DNA of 64,000 bases from Marinococcus luteus_A (GTDB lineage Bacteria; Bacillota; Bacilli; Bacillales; Marinococcaceae): assembly GCF_034497705.1 (NCBI RefSeq), contig NZ_JAXRUV010000006.1, positions 140,708 through 204,707 on the forward strand, in the 5' to 3' direction. Under the pieces are notes generated by a model, which did not search any database, had not been told where the DNA came from, and saw nothing but the letters and a program-made list of their open reading frames with translations. Made by a program: the position numbers and the translations under genes. Shown piece by piece: positions 25,265 to 32,778 of this stretch (within the stretch, counting starts at the first letter, position 1; each line of letters begins with the position of its first letter).

Positions 25265-25738
25265 CTATCCGCCGAGAGAGGAAAACCACTCCACGGCTCT
25301 CATCGCAATATAAGCGATGCCGGCCCCGATAAGAGGCCCGACGGCAATACCGTTAAACAGAGCTACTGCTAAAATGGTGCCAAGCACAAGCGCAGTAGTG
25401 ATGTGCGGATCTGTCTGAAGCAGTTCTACACCACCCTTGGCAATAAGTGCCACCAGTATGCCCGAGGCGAGCGCAATCCATGCATAATAGGAACGAACTG
25501 CTTCACCGAGCTGGCGAAAACCAATGTCCCCGGTAGCAATTGGAACCAGAACCGCAAATGTCAAAATAGTAACAGCAATTTCAATGCCTTTTGCCTGCAT
25601 AAACGGAAATATTTTATCGCCCAGTCCTGTCCATTTAATAACGATTAAAGCAGCGACAGCTATGATTAATGACTGGTTTTTTGCGAAAATCCCCACCGCA
25701 AGCAGTATAAGTAAAAAAACTGAGGCTTGCGATAACAA
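25265..25738 (-). CDS. ytwI: UPF0756 (DUF441) membrane protein, YtwI-like
   Basis: This 157-residue integral membrane protein has four or five hydrophobic segments (about residues 5-35, 52-70, 83-103, 112-150) and the family pattern KNQSLIIAVAALIVIKW and PIATGDIGFRQL. Its function is unknown. The start is a TTG (25736-25738) with AAGGAT nine bases upstream; no ATG in this frame is better placed. It lies between fxsA and citZ, as in B. subtilis where ytwI neighbours citZ. Confidence 0.85.
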   Translation of the reverse strand: MLSQASVFLLILLAVGIFAKNQSLIIAVAALIVIKWTGLGDKIFPFMQAKGIEIAVTILTFAVLVPIATGDIGFRQLGEAVRSYYAWIALASGILVALIAKGGVELLQTDPHITTALVLGTILAVALFNGIAVGPLIGAGIAYIAMRAVEWFSSLGG

Positions 25739-25846
25739 TGCATGGTCATCCTTCCAAATTAAACGCTCCTAATAATCCTACCACATTTGACAATTTCATG
25801 TCATGTACGCCCGGAAAGTTTTCAGAAGTTTCAATCGGGAGCAGGC

Positions 25847-26245
25847 TCACCACCTGCGTCCCATCACTCTTATATTCCCGTTATCTACCATTTTTTTAAA
25901 CCATTTCTTTAAAACGGCTTTCATTCCTCTTCTCGACCACGGAATTAACAGGCTGAAACCGAGAGCGTCTGTGATAAATCCCGGGGTGAGCAGCAGCGTG
26001 CCGCCAACAAGAATGCAAACACCATCCAGAACAATATCCCCAGGCATTTCCCCCCGCTGCGTCTGCATCTGCAGCGTACGGAACACCTGCAGGCCTTCCC
26101 GTTTCGCAAGCCAGGCCCCAAGCAGCCCGGTCGCAATAATGAGTGCAATTGTCGGCCATATGCCGATCGTGTTGCCGGATAATATTAATACACCTACTTC
26201 TGCGGCCGGTACAATAATCAACAGTAGTAAAAACCATTTAGCCAT
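25847..26245 (-). CDS. fxsA: FxsA-family membrane protein
   Basis: This 132-residue protein of the FxsA family (E. coli FxsA relieves F-plasmid exclusion of phage T7) begins with a membrane segment (MAKWFLLLLIIVPAAEVGVL), then a second one around NTIGIWPTIALIIATGLLGA, the conserved AKREGLQVFRTLQ, and a third segment LVGGTLLLTPGFITDALGF. The tail is short and basic. The ATG at 26243-26245 has AAAGGGGG upstream; an ATG six codons earlier overlaps that site. The cellular role in Firmicutes is unknown. It lies downstream of pyk on the same strand. Confidence 0.88.
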   Translation of the reverse strand: MAKWFLLLLIIVPAAEVGVLILSGNTIGIWPTIALIIATGLLGAWLAKREGLQVFRTLQMQTQRGEMPGDIVLDGVCILVGGTLLLTPGFITDALGFSLLIPWSRRGMKAVLKKWFKKMVDNGNIRVMGRRW

Positions 26246-26330
26246 CTGCCCGCCCCCTTTCATTTAAAATTTTATCCAGATTTCTGCGTCGTTTCAGCGT
26301 CACCAGGTTATAGTTAGTGATCAGAATTTT

Positions 26331-28085
26331 TTACAATACACTCGCATGTCCGCGGTAAATGTCACCTCTTGAAGCGTCGACTGTAATTTCCTCGCCGTCT
26401 TCAAACAAGCTTCTGGCTTCTTCAACACCTACTACTACAGGGATACCCAGATTCAGTCCTACAACAGCAGCATGCGAGGTTAAACCGCCTTCTTCTGTCA
26501 CCACAGCCAGCGCTTTTTCCACAGCCGGCATCATATCTTTATCTGTTGCCTGGGTGACGAGCACTGCGCCCTCTGTCATTTTAGCATTTGCCTCTTCCGC
26601 ACTGCCTGCGACTACTACTCTTCCTGAGGCAGTGTAGCGGCCGATGCCCTGTCCTTTTGCAACCGTTTCACCGATCACGTGGACCTTCATCAGATTAGTC
26701 GTTCCTGTTTCACCTACAGGTACTCCGGCAGAGATAACCACAAGATCGCCACGGTTGACGAGCTCTTCCGACAGCGCTTTGCTCACAGTAACATCAAGCA
26801 TTTCATCGGTAGTGCTCGATTTTGTGCCAAGCAGTCCTTGAACGCCCCAGATTAAAGCGAGCCGGCGATAGACACGTTCATTACTTGTAACCGCAATGAT
26901 CGGTGACTCCGGACGGTATTTTGAAACAATGCGTGCGGTATACCCGCTTTCGGTGGCAGTCAGAATCGCCGATGCGTTCAATGAATGGGCTGTATAGGCA
27001 ACCGACTGTCCGATGGAATTGGTAATGGAAGGCTTGCTTTCTTTTGTTTTTTCATCAAGCGTATTGCGGTACTGCAGGGATGATTCTGCTCTAAGCGCGA
27101 TGTTGCTCATTGTTTCCACGGATTCCACTGGATAGTCCCCGGCTGCTGTTTCACCGGAAAGCATGATAGCATCTGTACCATCGAAAATAGCATTCGCCAC
27201 ATCACTTGCTTCAGCACGGGTCGGACGCGGATTGTGCTGCATGGAATCGAGCATCTGCGTAGCTGTAATGACTGGCTTCGCCAGGAAGTTGCAGCGTTTA
27301 ATCAGACGCTTTTGTACTAGCGGTACTTCTTCTGGCGGGATTTCAACGCCCATATCTCCGCGCGCCACCATCAGTCCGTCGGACACTTCAAGGATTTCCT
27401 CGACATTGTCGATGCCTTCCTGGTTTTCAATTTTCGGCACGATGAACGTGTCTTCTGCTCCGTGTTTTTCCAGGAGCTCCCGGATTTCCAAAACGTCAGA
27501 GGCACGGCGTACAAATGAAGCGGCAATAAAATCGACGTTATTTCTGATTCCAAATTCAATATCATCCGCATCTTTTTCTGTGATACCCGGCAGATTGACC
27601 TTCACGTTCGGAAGGTTAACGCCCTTTTTGTTTTTCAGTTCGCCGCTATTGAGAACTTTCGTATGAACTTCCTTCTCCTCGATACCGGTTACTTCAAGCT
27701 CAATCAGCCCATCATCGAGAAGGATTTTTTTGCCGACTTCCATATCATCCGTCAGGCCGCTGTGGGTGACAGAGATTTTTTCCGTCGTCCCTACAACTTC
27801 TTCTGTGCTGATGATGAGTGGCTGTCCTTTTTCAAGCTGAATGGCGCCGCCTTCCATCGTATGAGTCCGTACTTCCGGGCCCTTTGTGTCCAGCAGAATA
27901 GCAACGTTTTTTTTCAGGCGGGCAGAAACTTCGCGTATGCTGTCAATCCGGGCCTGATGCTCAGCAAAGTCTCCGTGGGAAAAGTTGAGTCTCGCTACAT
28001 TCATGCCATTTTCAATTAATTTCTCCAGCGTTTCCGGCGCTTCACTTGCCGGTCCTATCGTACATACAATTTTTGTTTTTCGCAT
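26331..28085 (-). CDS. pyk: Pyruvate kinase with C-terminal PEP-utiliser domain
   Basis: Pyk (584 residues) transfers phosphate from PEP to ADP at the end of glycolysis. It begins MRKTKIVCTIGPASEAPETL and shows NVARLNFSHGDFAEH, LLDTKGPEVRTH, FVPKIENQEG-like IVPKIENQEGIDNVEEI, VARGDMGVEIP and the signature TATQMLDSMQHNPRPTRAEA. Beyond the regulatory domain is an extra C-terminal domain (about 480-584) with GGLTSHAAVVGLNLGIPVVV, related to the phosphohistidine domain of PEP-utilising enzymes and usual in Bacillus. It follows pfkA by 84 bases, probably in one transcript. Confidence 0.97.
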   Translation of the reverse strand: MRKTKIVCTIGPASEAPETLEKLIENGMNVARLNFSHGDFAEHQARIDSIREVSARLKKNVAILLDTKGPEVRTHTMEGGAIQLEKGQPLIISTEEVVGTTEKISVTHSGLTDDMEVGKKILLDDGLIELEVTGIEEKEVHTKVLNSGELKNKKGVNLPNVKVNLPGITEKDADDIEFGIRNNVDFIAASFVRRASDVLEIRELLEKHGAEDTFIVPKIENQEGIDNVEEILEVSDGLMVARGDMGVEIPPEEVPLVQKRLIKRCNFLAKPVITATQMLDSMQHNPRPTRAEASDVANAIFDGTDAIMLSGETAAGDYPVESVETMSNIALRAESSLQYRNTLDEKTKESKPSITNSIGQSVAYTAHSLNASAILTATESGYTARIVSKYRPESPIIAVTSNERVYRRLALIWGVQGLLGTKSSTTDEMLDVTVSKALSEELVNRGDLVVISAGVPVGETGTTNLMKVHVIGETVAKGQGIGRYTASGRVVVAGSAEEANAKMTEGAVLVTQATDKDMMPAVEKALAVVTEEGGLTSHAAVVGLNLGIPVVVGVEEARSLFEDGEEITVDASRGDIYRGHASVL

Positions 28086-28169
28086 GATTTTCCTCCTGTT
28101 CTCTCTCTAAAATCCTAGTTCATTGTACCATAGAAATTTTTCATCCGGGACACTGCGTTGACCCCGGAA

Positions 28170-29129
28170 TTAAATCGACAGTTCCTGAGACAATTTATAC
28201 ATGCCGGAGTCTACCTGATGCTTTTGCTTAAGCACTTCCGGAATGGCTTTATCAACAATCTCATTTTTTTCAATGCCGACCATCCGTCCTTCTTTACCGT
28301 TTAATAGAAGCTCTACGGCCCTTGCTCCGAGACGGCTTGCGAGCACACGGTCAAATCCGGTCGGCGAACCTCCGCGCTGGATATGGCCAAGCACGGTCAC
28401 CCTCGTTTCAAGATTCGTCGTATCCTGAATTTTTTGGCCGAATTCTGTTCCGCTTCCCACGCCTTCAGCGATAATGATGATACTGTGTTTTTTGCCCCTC
28501 GCGTGGCCGCGGCGGAGACGGCTTACTACCTGATCCATATCGTACTCTTCTTCTGGGATAAGAATCGTCTCTGCGCCGTCGGCGAGCCCGGACCAGAGAG
28601 CGAGGTCACCGGCATCTCTGCCCATTACTTCAATAACGTATGTACGCTCATGTGAAGTGGCGGTATCACGGATTTTATCAATAGCGTCGATGACTGTGTT
28701 CAGCGCCGTATCAAAGCCGATGGTGTAATCCGTTCCCGGAATGTCATTATCGATTGTGCCCGGTACACCAATCGTCGGATAGCCAAGCTCTGTCAATTTT
28801 TCAGCGCCGCGGAAGGAACCGTCACCGCCTATGACGACCAATGCTTCAATGCCTCTTGCATTCAGCTGATCCACTGCCTTCTGGCGTCCTTCGGGTGTAC
28901 GGAATTCTTCACAGCGGGCGGTATACAATTTTGTTCCGCCGCGGTGGATAATATCCCCTACGTCGCCAAGCTCCATTTTTTTGATATCCCCTTCGATCAG
29001 CCCGGCATAGCCGTACTGAACTCCGTAAACCTCAAGATCGTGATAAATCGCCTTCCGAACCACAGCACGTATGGCTGCATTCATCCCCGGAGAATCTCCT
29101 CCACTAGTTAGTACTCCAATCCGTTTCAT
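28170..29129 (-). CDS. pfkA: 6-phosphofructokinase
   Basis: PfkA (319 residues, equal to B. subtilis) phosphorylates fructose 6-phosphate with ATP. Seen are GVLTSGGDSPGMNAAIRAVV (ATP site), GGDGSFRGAEKL, the catalytic PGTIDNDIPGTDYTIGFDTA with its TIDND core, EVMGRDAGDLAL, and GHIQRGGSPTGFDRVLASR. The ATG at 29127-29129 is correct by length and by GGAGT eight bases upstream; the longer frame adds 12 unsupported residues. It is the first gene of pfkA-pyk. Confidence 0.97.
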   Translation of the reverse strand: MKRIGVLTSGGDSPGMNAAIRAVVRKAIYHDLEVYGVQYGYAGLIEGDIKKMELGDVGDIIHRGGTKLYTARCEEFRTPEGRQKAVDQLNARGIEALVVIGGDGSFRGAEKLTELGYPTIGVPGTIDNDIPGTDYTIGFDTALNTVIDAIDKIRDTATSHERTYVIEVMGRDAGDLALWSGLADGAETILIPEEEYDMDQVVSRLRRGHARGKKHSIIIIAEGVGSGTEFGQKIQDTTNLETRVTVLGHIQRGGSPTGFDRVLASRLGARAVELLLNGKEGRMVGIEKNEIVDKAIPEVLKQKHQVDSGMYKLSQELSI

Positions 29130-29163
29130 TCCATAACTCCTTCCCTTTGCATTCCTGTTTATC

Positions 29164-29193
29164 ATTATACCCGTTATAGACCCGATGACACAA
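29164..29193 (-). promoter_or_regulatory. Candidate sigma-A promoter for pfkA-pyk
   Basis: Minus-strand TTGTGT (29188-29193), an 18-base spacer and TATAAT (29164-29169) lie 35 bases before pfkA. Confidence 0.55.
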
Positions 29194-29313
29194 AAGTAAT
29201 TGTATTTTTAAAAGCCGCTTTAATTAAAAAGCCACACTAAAAGAGGGGCTCTGTGACAGCGTTCCGCTCGTTTTCGTCAATATCAGCTGAACAACAGGGG
29301 CCGTTCAATCTCA

Positions 29314-29338
29314 TAAAAAAAGCGCCACCCGGCGCTTT
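29314..29338 (-). terminator. Terminator after accDA
   Basis: AAAGCGCC-GGGT-GGCGCTTT then TTTTATG on the minus strand, directly after the accA stop. Confidence 0.9.
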
Positions 29339-29339
29339 C

Positions 29340-30302
29340 CTAAAAATCACTTTCTTCAAACGTACCCATCTGCTTAAATTTTTCATACCTTGATTCTATT
29401 AATTCATTCGGCGTTAATACAAGCAGATCCTTTAAAGACTGCTGAAGCGTTTTTCGCAGAATAGCCATCTGCTCTTTCGGATCATGGTGGGCCCCTCCCC
29501 GGGGTTCCTTCACAATCTCATCAATTACTCCAAATTCCTTCAGATCTCCGGCTGTGATACGCATCGCTTCAGCCGCCTCCCTTGCATATGAAGCATCCTT
29601 CCACAGGATAGAGGAAGCCCCTTCTGGAGAAATTGTCGAATACCATGAATTTTCGAACATATGTACATGATTCGCTACTCCAAGCGCAAGACCGCCTCCG
29701 CTGCCGCCTTCTCCGATAACAACACTAATTACCGGCACTTTCAGGCCGGCCATTTCCATCAGGTTACGCGCAATAGCTTCACTCTGTCCCCGCTCTTCCG
29801 CTGCTTTTCCGGGATAAGCGCCCTTCGTATCAACGAAGCAGATCACCGGCCGGTTGAACTTTTCGGCCTGCTTCATAAGACGAAGCGCTTTGCGGTACCC
29901 TTCCGGATGCGGCATGCCGAAATTCCGGCGCACATTTTCCTTCGTATCCCGCCCACGCTGATGTCCGATAACAGTTACCGGGCTTCCTTCAAAAAAGGCA
30001 ATACCTCCGACAATCGCTTCGTCATCGCCAAACAGCCGGTCGCCGTGCAGTTCAATGAATTGTTCAAACAAACTGTCGATATAATCCAGCGTGGTGGGCC
30101 GCTCCGGGTGCCTCGCAATCTGCACCCGCTGCCAAGGCTTTAAATTATTATATACTTCTGATTCGAGCTGCTCCAGCCGCTGCTCCAGTTTTTCTATCTC
30201 TCCGCTTAAATCAATGTCCTTCTCATCTGTGAAGCTTTTTAATTCATCGATTTTGTTCCGGAGCTCCATGATTGGTTTTTCAAAAGGAAGATGATTTTCC
30301 AT
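29340..30302 (-). CDS. accA: Acetyl-CoA carboxylase carboxyltransferase subunit alpha
   Basis: AccA (320 residues) forms, with AccD, the carboxyltransferase that makes malonyl-CoA for fatty acid synthesis. The N-terminal helical stretch (LPFEKPIMELRNKIDELKSF) is followed by the crotonase-fold core with ERPTTLDYIDSLFEQFIELHGDR, GHQRGRDTKENVRRNFGMPH, DTKGAYPGKAAEERGQSEAI and VIGEGGSGGGLALGVANHV. I chose the ATG at 30300-30302 over the GTG two codons upstream because its spacing from GGGAG is normal. It lies 15 bases after accD. Confidence 0.97.
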   Translation of the reverse strand: MENHLPFEKPIMELRNKIDELKSFTDEKDIDLSGEIEKLEQRLEQLESEVYNNLKPWQRVQIARHPERPTTLDYIDSLFEQFIELHGDRLFGDDEAIVGGIAFFEGSPVTVIGHQRGRDTKENVRRNFGMPHPEGYRKALRLMKQAEKFNRPVICFVDTKGAYPGKAAEERGQSEAIARNLMEMAGLKVPVISVVIGEGGSGGGLALGVANHVHMFENSWYSTISPEGASSILWKDASYAREAAEAMRITAGDLKEFGVIDEIVKEPRGGAHHDPKEQMAILRKTLQQSLKDLLVLTPNELIESRYEKFKQMGTFEESDF

Positions 30303-30317
30303 TGTCACTTACTCCCT

Positions 30318-31163
30318 TCACGTATGCATCTGCACGATTGCGGACAAAACATTTTTCATGTCCTGCCTATGCAGTACCTTGTCGAGCTGTCCGTGTTTAA
30401 GCAAAAATTCCGCTGTCTGAAAATCTTCGGGAAGCTCCTGGCGTATTGTCTGTTCAATTATTCTTCTTCCGGCAAAACCTATTAATGCTTCCGGCTCGGC
30501 AAAATTGTAATCTCCAAGAGAGGCAAAGCTTGCAGAAACGCCGCCGGTAGTAGGGTGAGTCATAACTGATACAAATAAAAGCCCTGCTTCATCCATTTTT
30601 TTCAGTGCTGCACTCGTCTTGGCCATTTGCATGAGGCTGAGAATCCCTTCCTGCATCCGTGCTCCGCCTGAAGCTGAAAACAGAATGAAGGGTGCATGGA
30701 GGTCAAGTGCCCGTTCGATTGCCCGTGCGATTTTCTCTCCGACTACCGATCCCATGCTCCCCATCCGGAACGCCGGATCCATGACGCCAAGAACCACCGG
30801 GGTGCCTCCGATCGTCCCTTCACCTGTGACGACCGCTTCCTTATGACCAGTCTTTTTCTGATCCTTTTCAAGCTTTTCTTTGTATTCCGGAAACTCCAGA
30901 GGATCTGCAGAAACCATATGAGGGTTTAATTCACGAAAGGAATCCGTATCTAGGATCAAATCGATCCGTTCGGAAGGAGTCATCGGCATATGATGACCAC
31001 AGTGCATACAGACATTGGCATATTTCATTAACTCTTTTGTATACACAATCGTTTTACATTTAGGGCACTTTGTCATAACGCCTTCATTCATTGTTTTCGG
31101 CTGTTCCCTTTCAGCCGGCATTGAAGCATATTTCCGCCTTTTGCTGAATAAATCTTTGATCAT
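30318..31163 (-). CDS. accD: Acetyl-CoA carboxylase carboxyltransferase subunit beta
   Basis: AccD (281 residues) is the zinc-bearing beta subunit of carboxyltransferase. The N-terminal C4 zinc ribbon is CPKCKTIVYTKELMKYANVC followed by MHC, and the crotonase-fold core shows GEGTIGGTPVVLGVMDPAFR, MGSMGSVVGEKI, FSASGGARMQEGILSLMQMA and HPTTGGVSASFASLGD. Two adjacent ATGs fit GAAGGTG; I used the second (31161-31163), which gives MIKDLFSKRRKYASM as in relatives, and the first adds one Met. The frame is open a further 30 codons upstream, but that part covers a hairpin with a U run. Confidence 0.95.
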   Translation of the reverse strand: MIKDLFSKRRKYASMPAEREQPKTMNEGVMTKCPKCKTIVYTKELMKYANVCMHCGHHMPMTPSERIDLILDTDSFRELNPHMVSADPLEFPEYKEKLEKDQKKTGHKEAVVTGEGTIGGTPVVLGVMDPAFRMGSMGSVVGEKIARAIERALDLHAPFILFSASGGARMQEGILSLMQMAKTSAALKKMDEAGLLFVSVMTHPTTGGVSASFASLGDYNFAEPEALIGFAGRRIIEQTIRQELPEDFQTAEFLLKHGQLDKVLHRQDMKNVLSAIVQMHT

Positions 31164-31203
31164 CATAAAGACACCTTCTTCATATTTAATGCTTGGCTGC
31201 TCC

Positions 31204-31235
31204 GCAAATAATAAAAACGCAAGCAGACTGCAGCG
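31204..31235 (-). terminator. Possible attenuator hairpin just upstream of accD
   Basis: ACGC-T-GCA-GTC-TGC-TT-GCGT followed by TTTTATTATTT on the minus strand ends about 40 bases before accD. It may terminate ytsJ transcripts or act as an attenuator for accDA. Confidence 0.45.
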
Positions 31236-31306
31236 TCCCGGAATGCAATTCACCGTTCAGCAGGTGTACATAACACAGCGCTGTTGTTTTATTTGCAGAC
31301 GTACAT

Positions 31307-31339
31307 CAGGAGCGACCGTTTTGTCAGCGATCGCTCCTG
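31307..31339 (-). repeat. Perfect inverted repeat in the accDA leader
   Basis: CAGGAGCGA/TCGCTCCTG is a nine-pair stem around 15 bases. The inner AGCGATCGCT is itself a palindrome, so alternative folds are possible. No U run follows. Confidence 0.6.
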
Positions 31340-31377
31340 CTATTAGTCTCCCACATAGTCTATCACATACAAGCTCT

Positions 31378-31406
31378 AATATATAGGAAAAGCCAGACAT
31401 CTTCAA
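31378..31406 (-). promoter_or_regulatory. Candidate sigma-A promoter for accDA
   Basis: Minus-strand TTGAAG (31401-31406), a 17-base spacer and TATATT (31378-31383) start just past the ytsJ stop and give a leader of about 205 bases. Confidence 0.6.
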
Positions 31407-31428
31407 TGGTTAAGAATATAGGTCTTTA

Positions 31429-32664
31429 CTATTCTTCGATATCAGAAAGAGCTCTTGTTTTTTCCTTAATTTTTTCCGGATCAGCATTTTTTCGCGCCAC
31501 ACCTGTTTCCATCGCTGTTTTCGCTACTGCTGCAGCTACTTCTGGAGCGACTCTCGGATCAAAAGGATTCGGAATAACATAATCTTCGTTCAACTCGTCT
31601 TCGGTAATCAGCTCTGCAATAGCATATACAGCTGCTTTTTTCATATCCTCGTTAATGTGGGTGGCGTTTACATCGAGGGCTCCCCGGAAAATACCCGGAA
31701 ACGCGAGCACGTTGTTTACCTGGTTCGGAAAATCGGAGCGGCCCGTGCCAATTACTTTCGCTCCGGCTTCCTTGGCATTGTCCGGAGTAATTTCAGGGTC
31801 TGGATTGGCCATCGCAAAGATGATAGGGTCCTCGTTCATGGACTCAACCATTTCCTTCGATAATACTCCCGCCACGGACACACCAATAAATACATCCGTA
31901 TTCTGGACAACCTCTTTTAATCCCCCGGAAACATTTTCATTGTTCGTTACTTTTGCGACTTCTGCTTTCATGTCGTTCATGCCTTCCGGACGTCCTTCGT
32001 AAATGGCTCCCTTGGAGTCGCATAAAATTACGTCTTTCACTCCGAAGCGGCGGAGAAGTTTAATAATAGCAATGCCGGCTGAACCTGCCCCGTTAATAAC
32101 TACACGGATTTCGGACATGTGCTTTTTATTGAGTTTCAGGGCGTTGATTAACCCGGCTACAGTAACGATTGCTGTGCCGTGCTGATCGTCATGGAAAACA
32201 GGGATATTCGTTTCTTTTTTCAACCGTTCTTCAATGACAAAGCAGTTAGGAGCGGCGATATCTTCAAGATTAACGCCGCCAAAAGTCGGCTGCATTAATT
32301 TTACCGTTTCTACAATTTTGTCGACATCATTTGTTTCGAGGCAGATTGGAAAAGCATCCACCCCCGCGAAGGATTTAAACAGAACCGCCTTTCCTTCCAT
32401 AACAGGCAGGGACGCTTCCGGGCCGATATTACCAAGGCCAAGCACGGCAGAGCCGTCGGATACGACCGCTACCATATTTCCTTTCATTGTATATTCAAAT
32501 ACCTTTTGTTTATCATCAAAAATTTCTTTGCACGGCTCTGCTACCCCCGGAGAATAGGCCAAGCTTAAATCTCTTCCATTTCTCACCGGTACTTTCGAGA
32601 CCGTCTCCAGTTTTCCCTGGTTCTGTTTATGAATATGTAGTGCTTCCTCGCGGGTTGTCGGCAT
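31429..32664 (-). CDS. ytsJ: NAD(P)-dependent malic enzyme (YtsJ type)
   Basis: The 411-residue protein decarboxylates malate to pyruvate and matches the length of B. subtilis YtsJ, the NADP-preferring malic enzyme. Motifs are SLAYSPGVAEPCKEI, the malate-site KGNMVAVVSDGSAVLGLGNI, PVMEGKAVLFK, VFHDDQHGTAIV (metal Asp residues), and the nucleotide site VVINGAGSAGIAIIKLLRRF. Cofactor preference is inferred. The ATG at 32662-32664 has AAGGAG upstream. It lies between dnaE and accDA as in B. subtilis. Confidence 0.95.
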   Translation of the reverse strand: MPTTREEALHIHKQNQGKLETVSKVPVRNGRDLSLAYSPGVAEPCKEIFDDKQKVFEYTMKGNMVAVVSDGSAVLGLGNIGPEASLPVMEGKAVLFKSFAGVDAFPICLETNDVDKIVETVKLMQPTFGGVNLEDIAAPNCFVIEERLKKETNIPVFHDDQHGTAIVTVAGLINALKLNKKHMSEIRVVINGAGSAGIAIIKLLRRFGVKDVILCDSKGAIYEGRPEGMNDMKAEVAKVTNNENVSGGLKEVVQNTDVFIGVSVAGVLSKEMVESMNEDPIIFAMANPDPEITPDNAKEAGAKVIGTGRSDFPNQVNNVLAFPGIFRGALDVNATHINEDMKKAAVYAIAELITEDELNEDYVIPNPFDPRVAPEVAAAVAKTAMETGVARKNADPEKIKEKTRALSDIEE

Positions 32665-32692
32665 GGTGCCACTCTCCTTCAGCATATTTTAT

Positions 32693-32754
32693 ATTTTAAT
32701 TATAACCCTGTGCTTTTAGAAGCACATCAAGTGTTTCATTCATTTTAATTATAA
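32693..32754. repeat. Direct repeats and hairpin upstream of ytsJ
   Basis: ATTTTAATTATAA occurs at 32693-32705 and again at 32742-32754, on either side of the hairpin TGTGCTT/AAGCACA (32711-32728). On the minus strand each repeat contains TATAAT, so the segment probably holds the ytsJ promoter and perhaps a regulator site. Confidence 0.5.
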
Positions 32755-32778
32755 ACGTTACCTATTATAACAGAATAA

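Noticed and set aside
25089..25289. 66-codon frame between ytwI and citZ
   Set aside because: It spans the citZ promoter and the inverted repeat and overlaps ytwI. It has no family features.
31164..31253. In-frame 30-residue N-terminal extension of accD from a GTG
   Set aside because: It has no ribosome binding site, crosses a hairpin with a U run, and is absent in AccD relatives.
31340..31362. FapR-like box (TTAGTCTCCCACATAGT) upstream of accDA
   Set aside because: Too many mismatches to the known dyad to claim.
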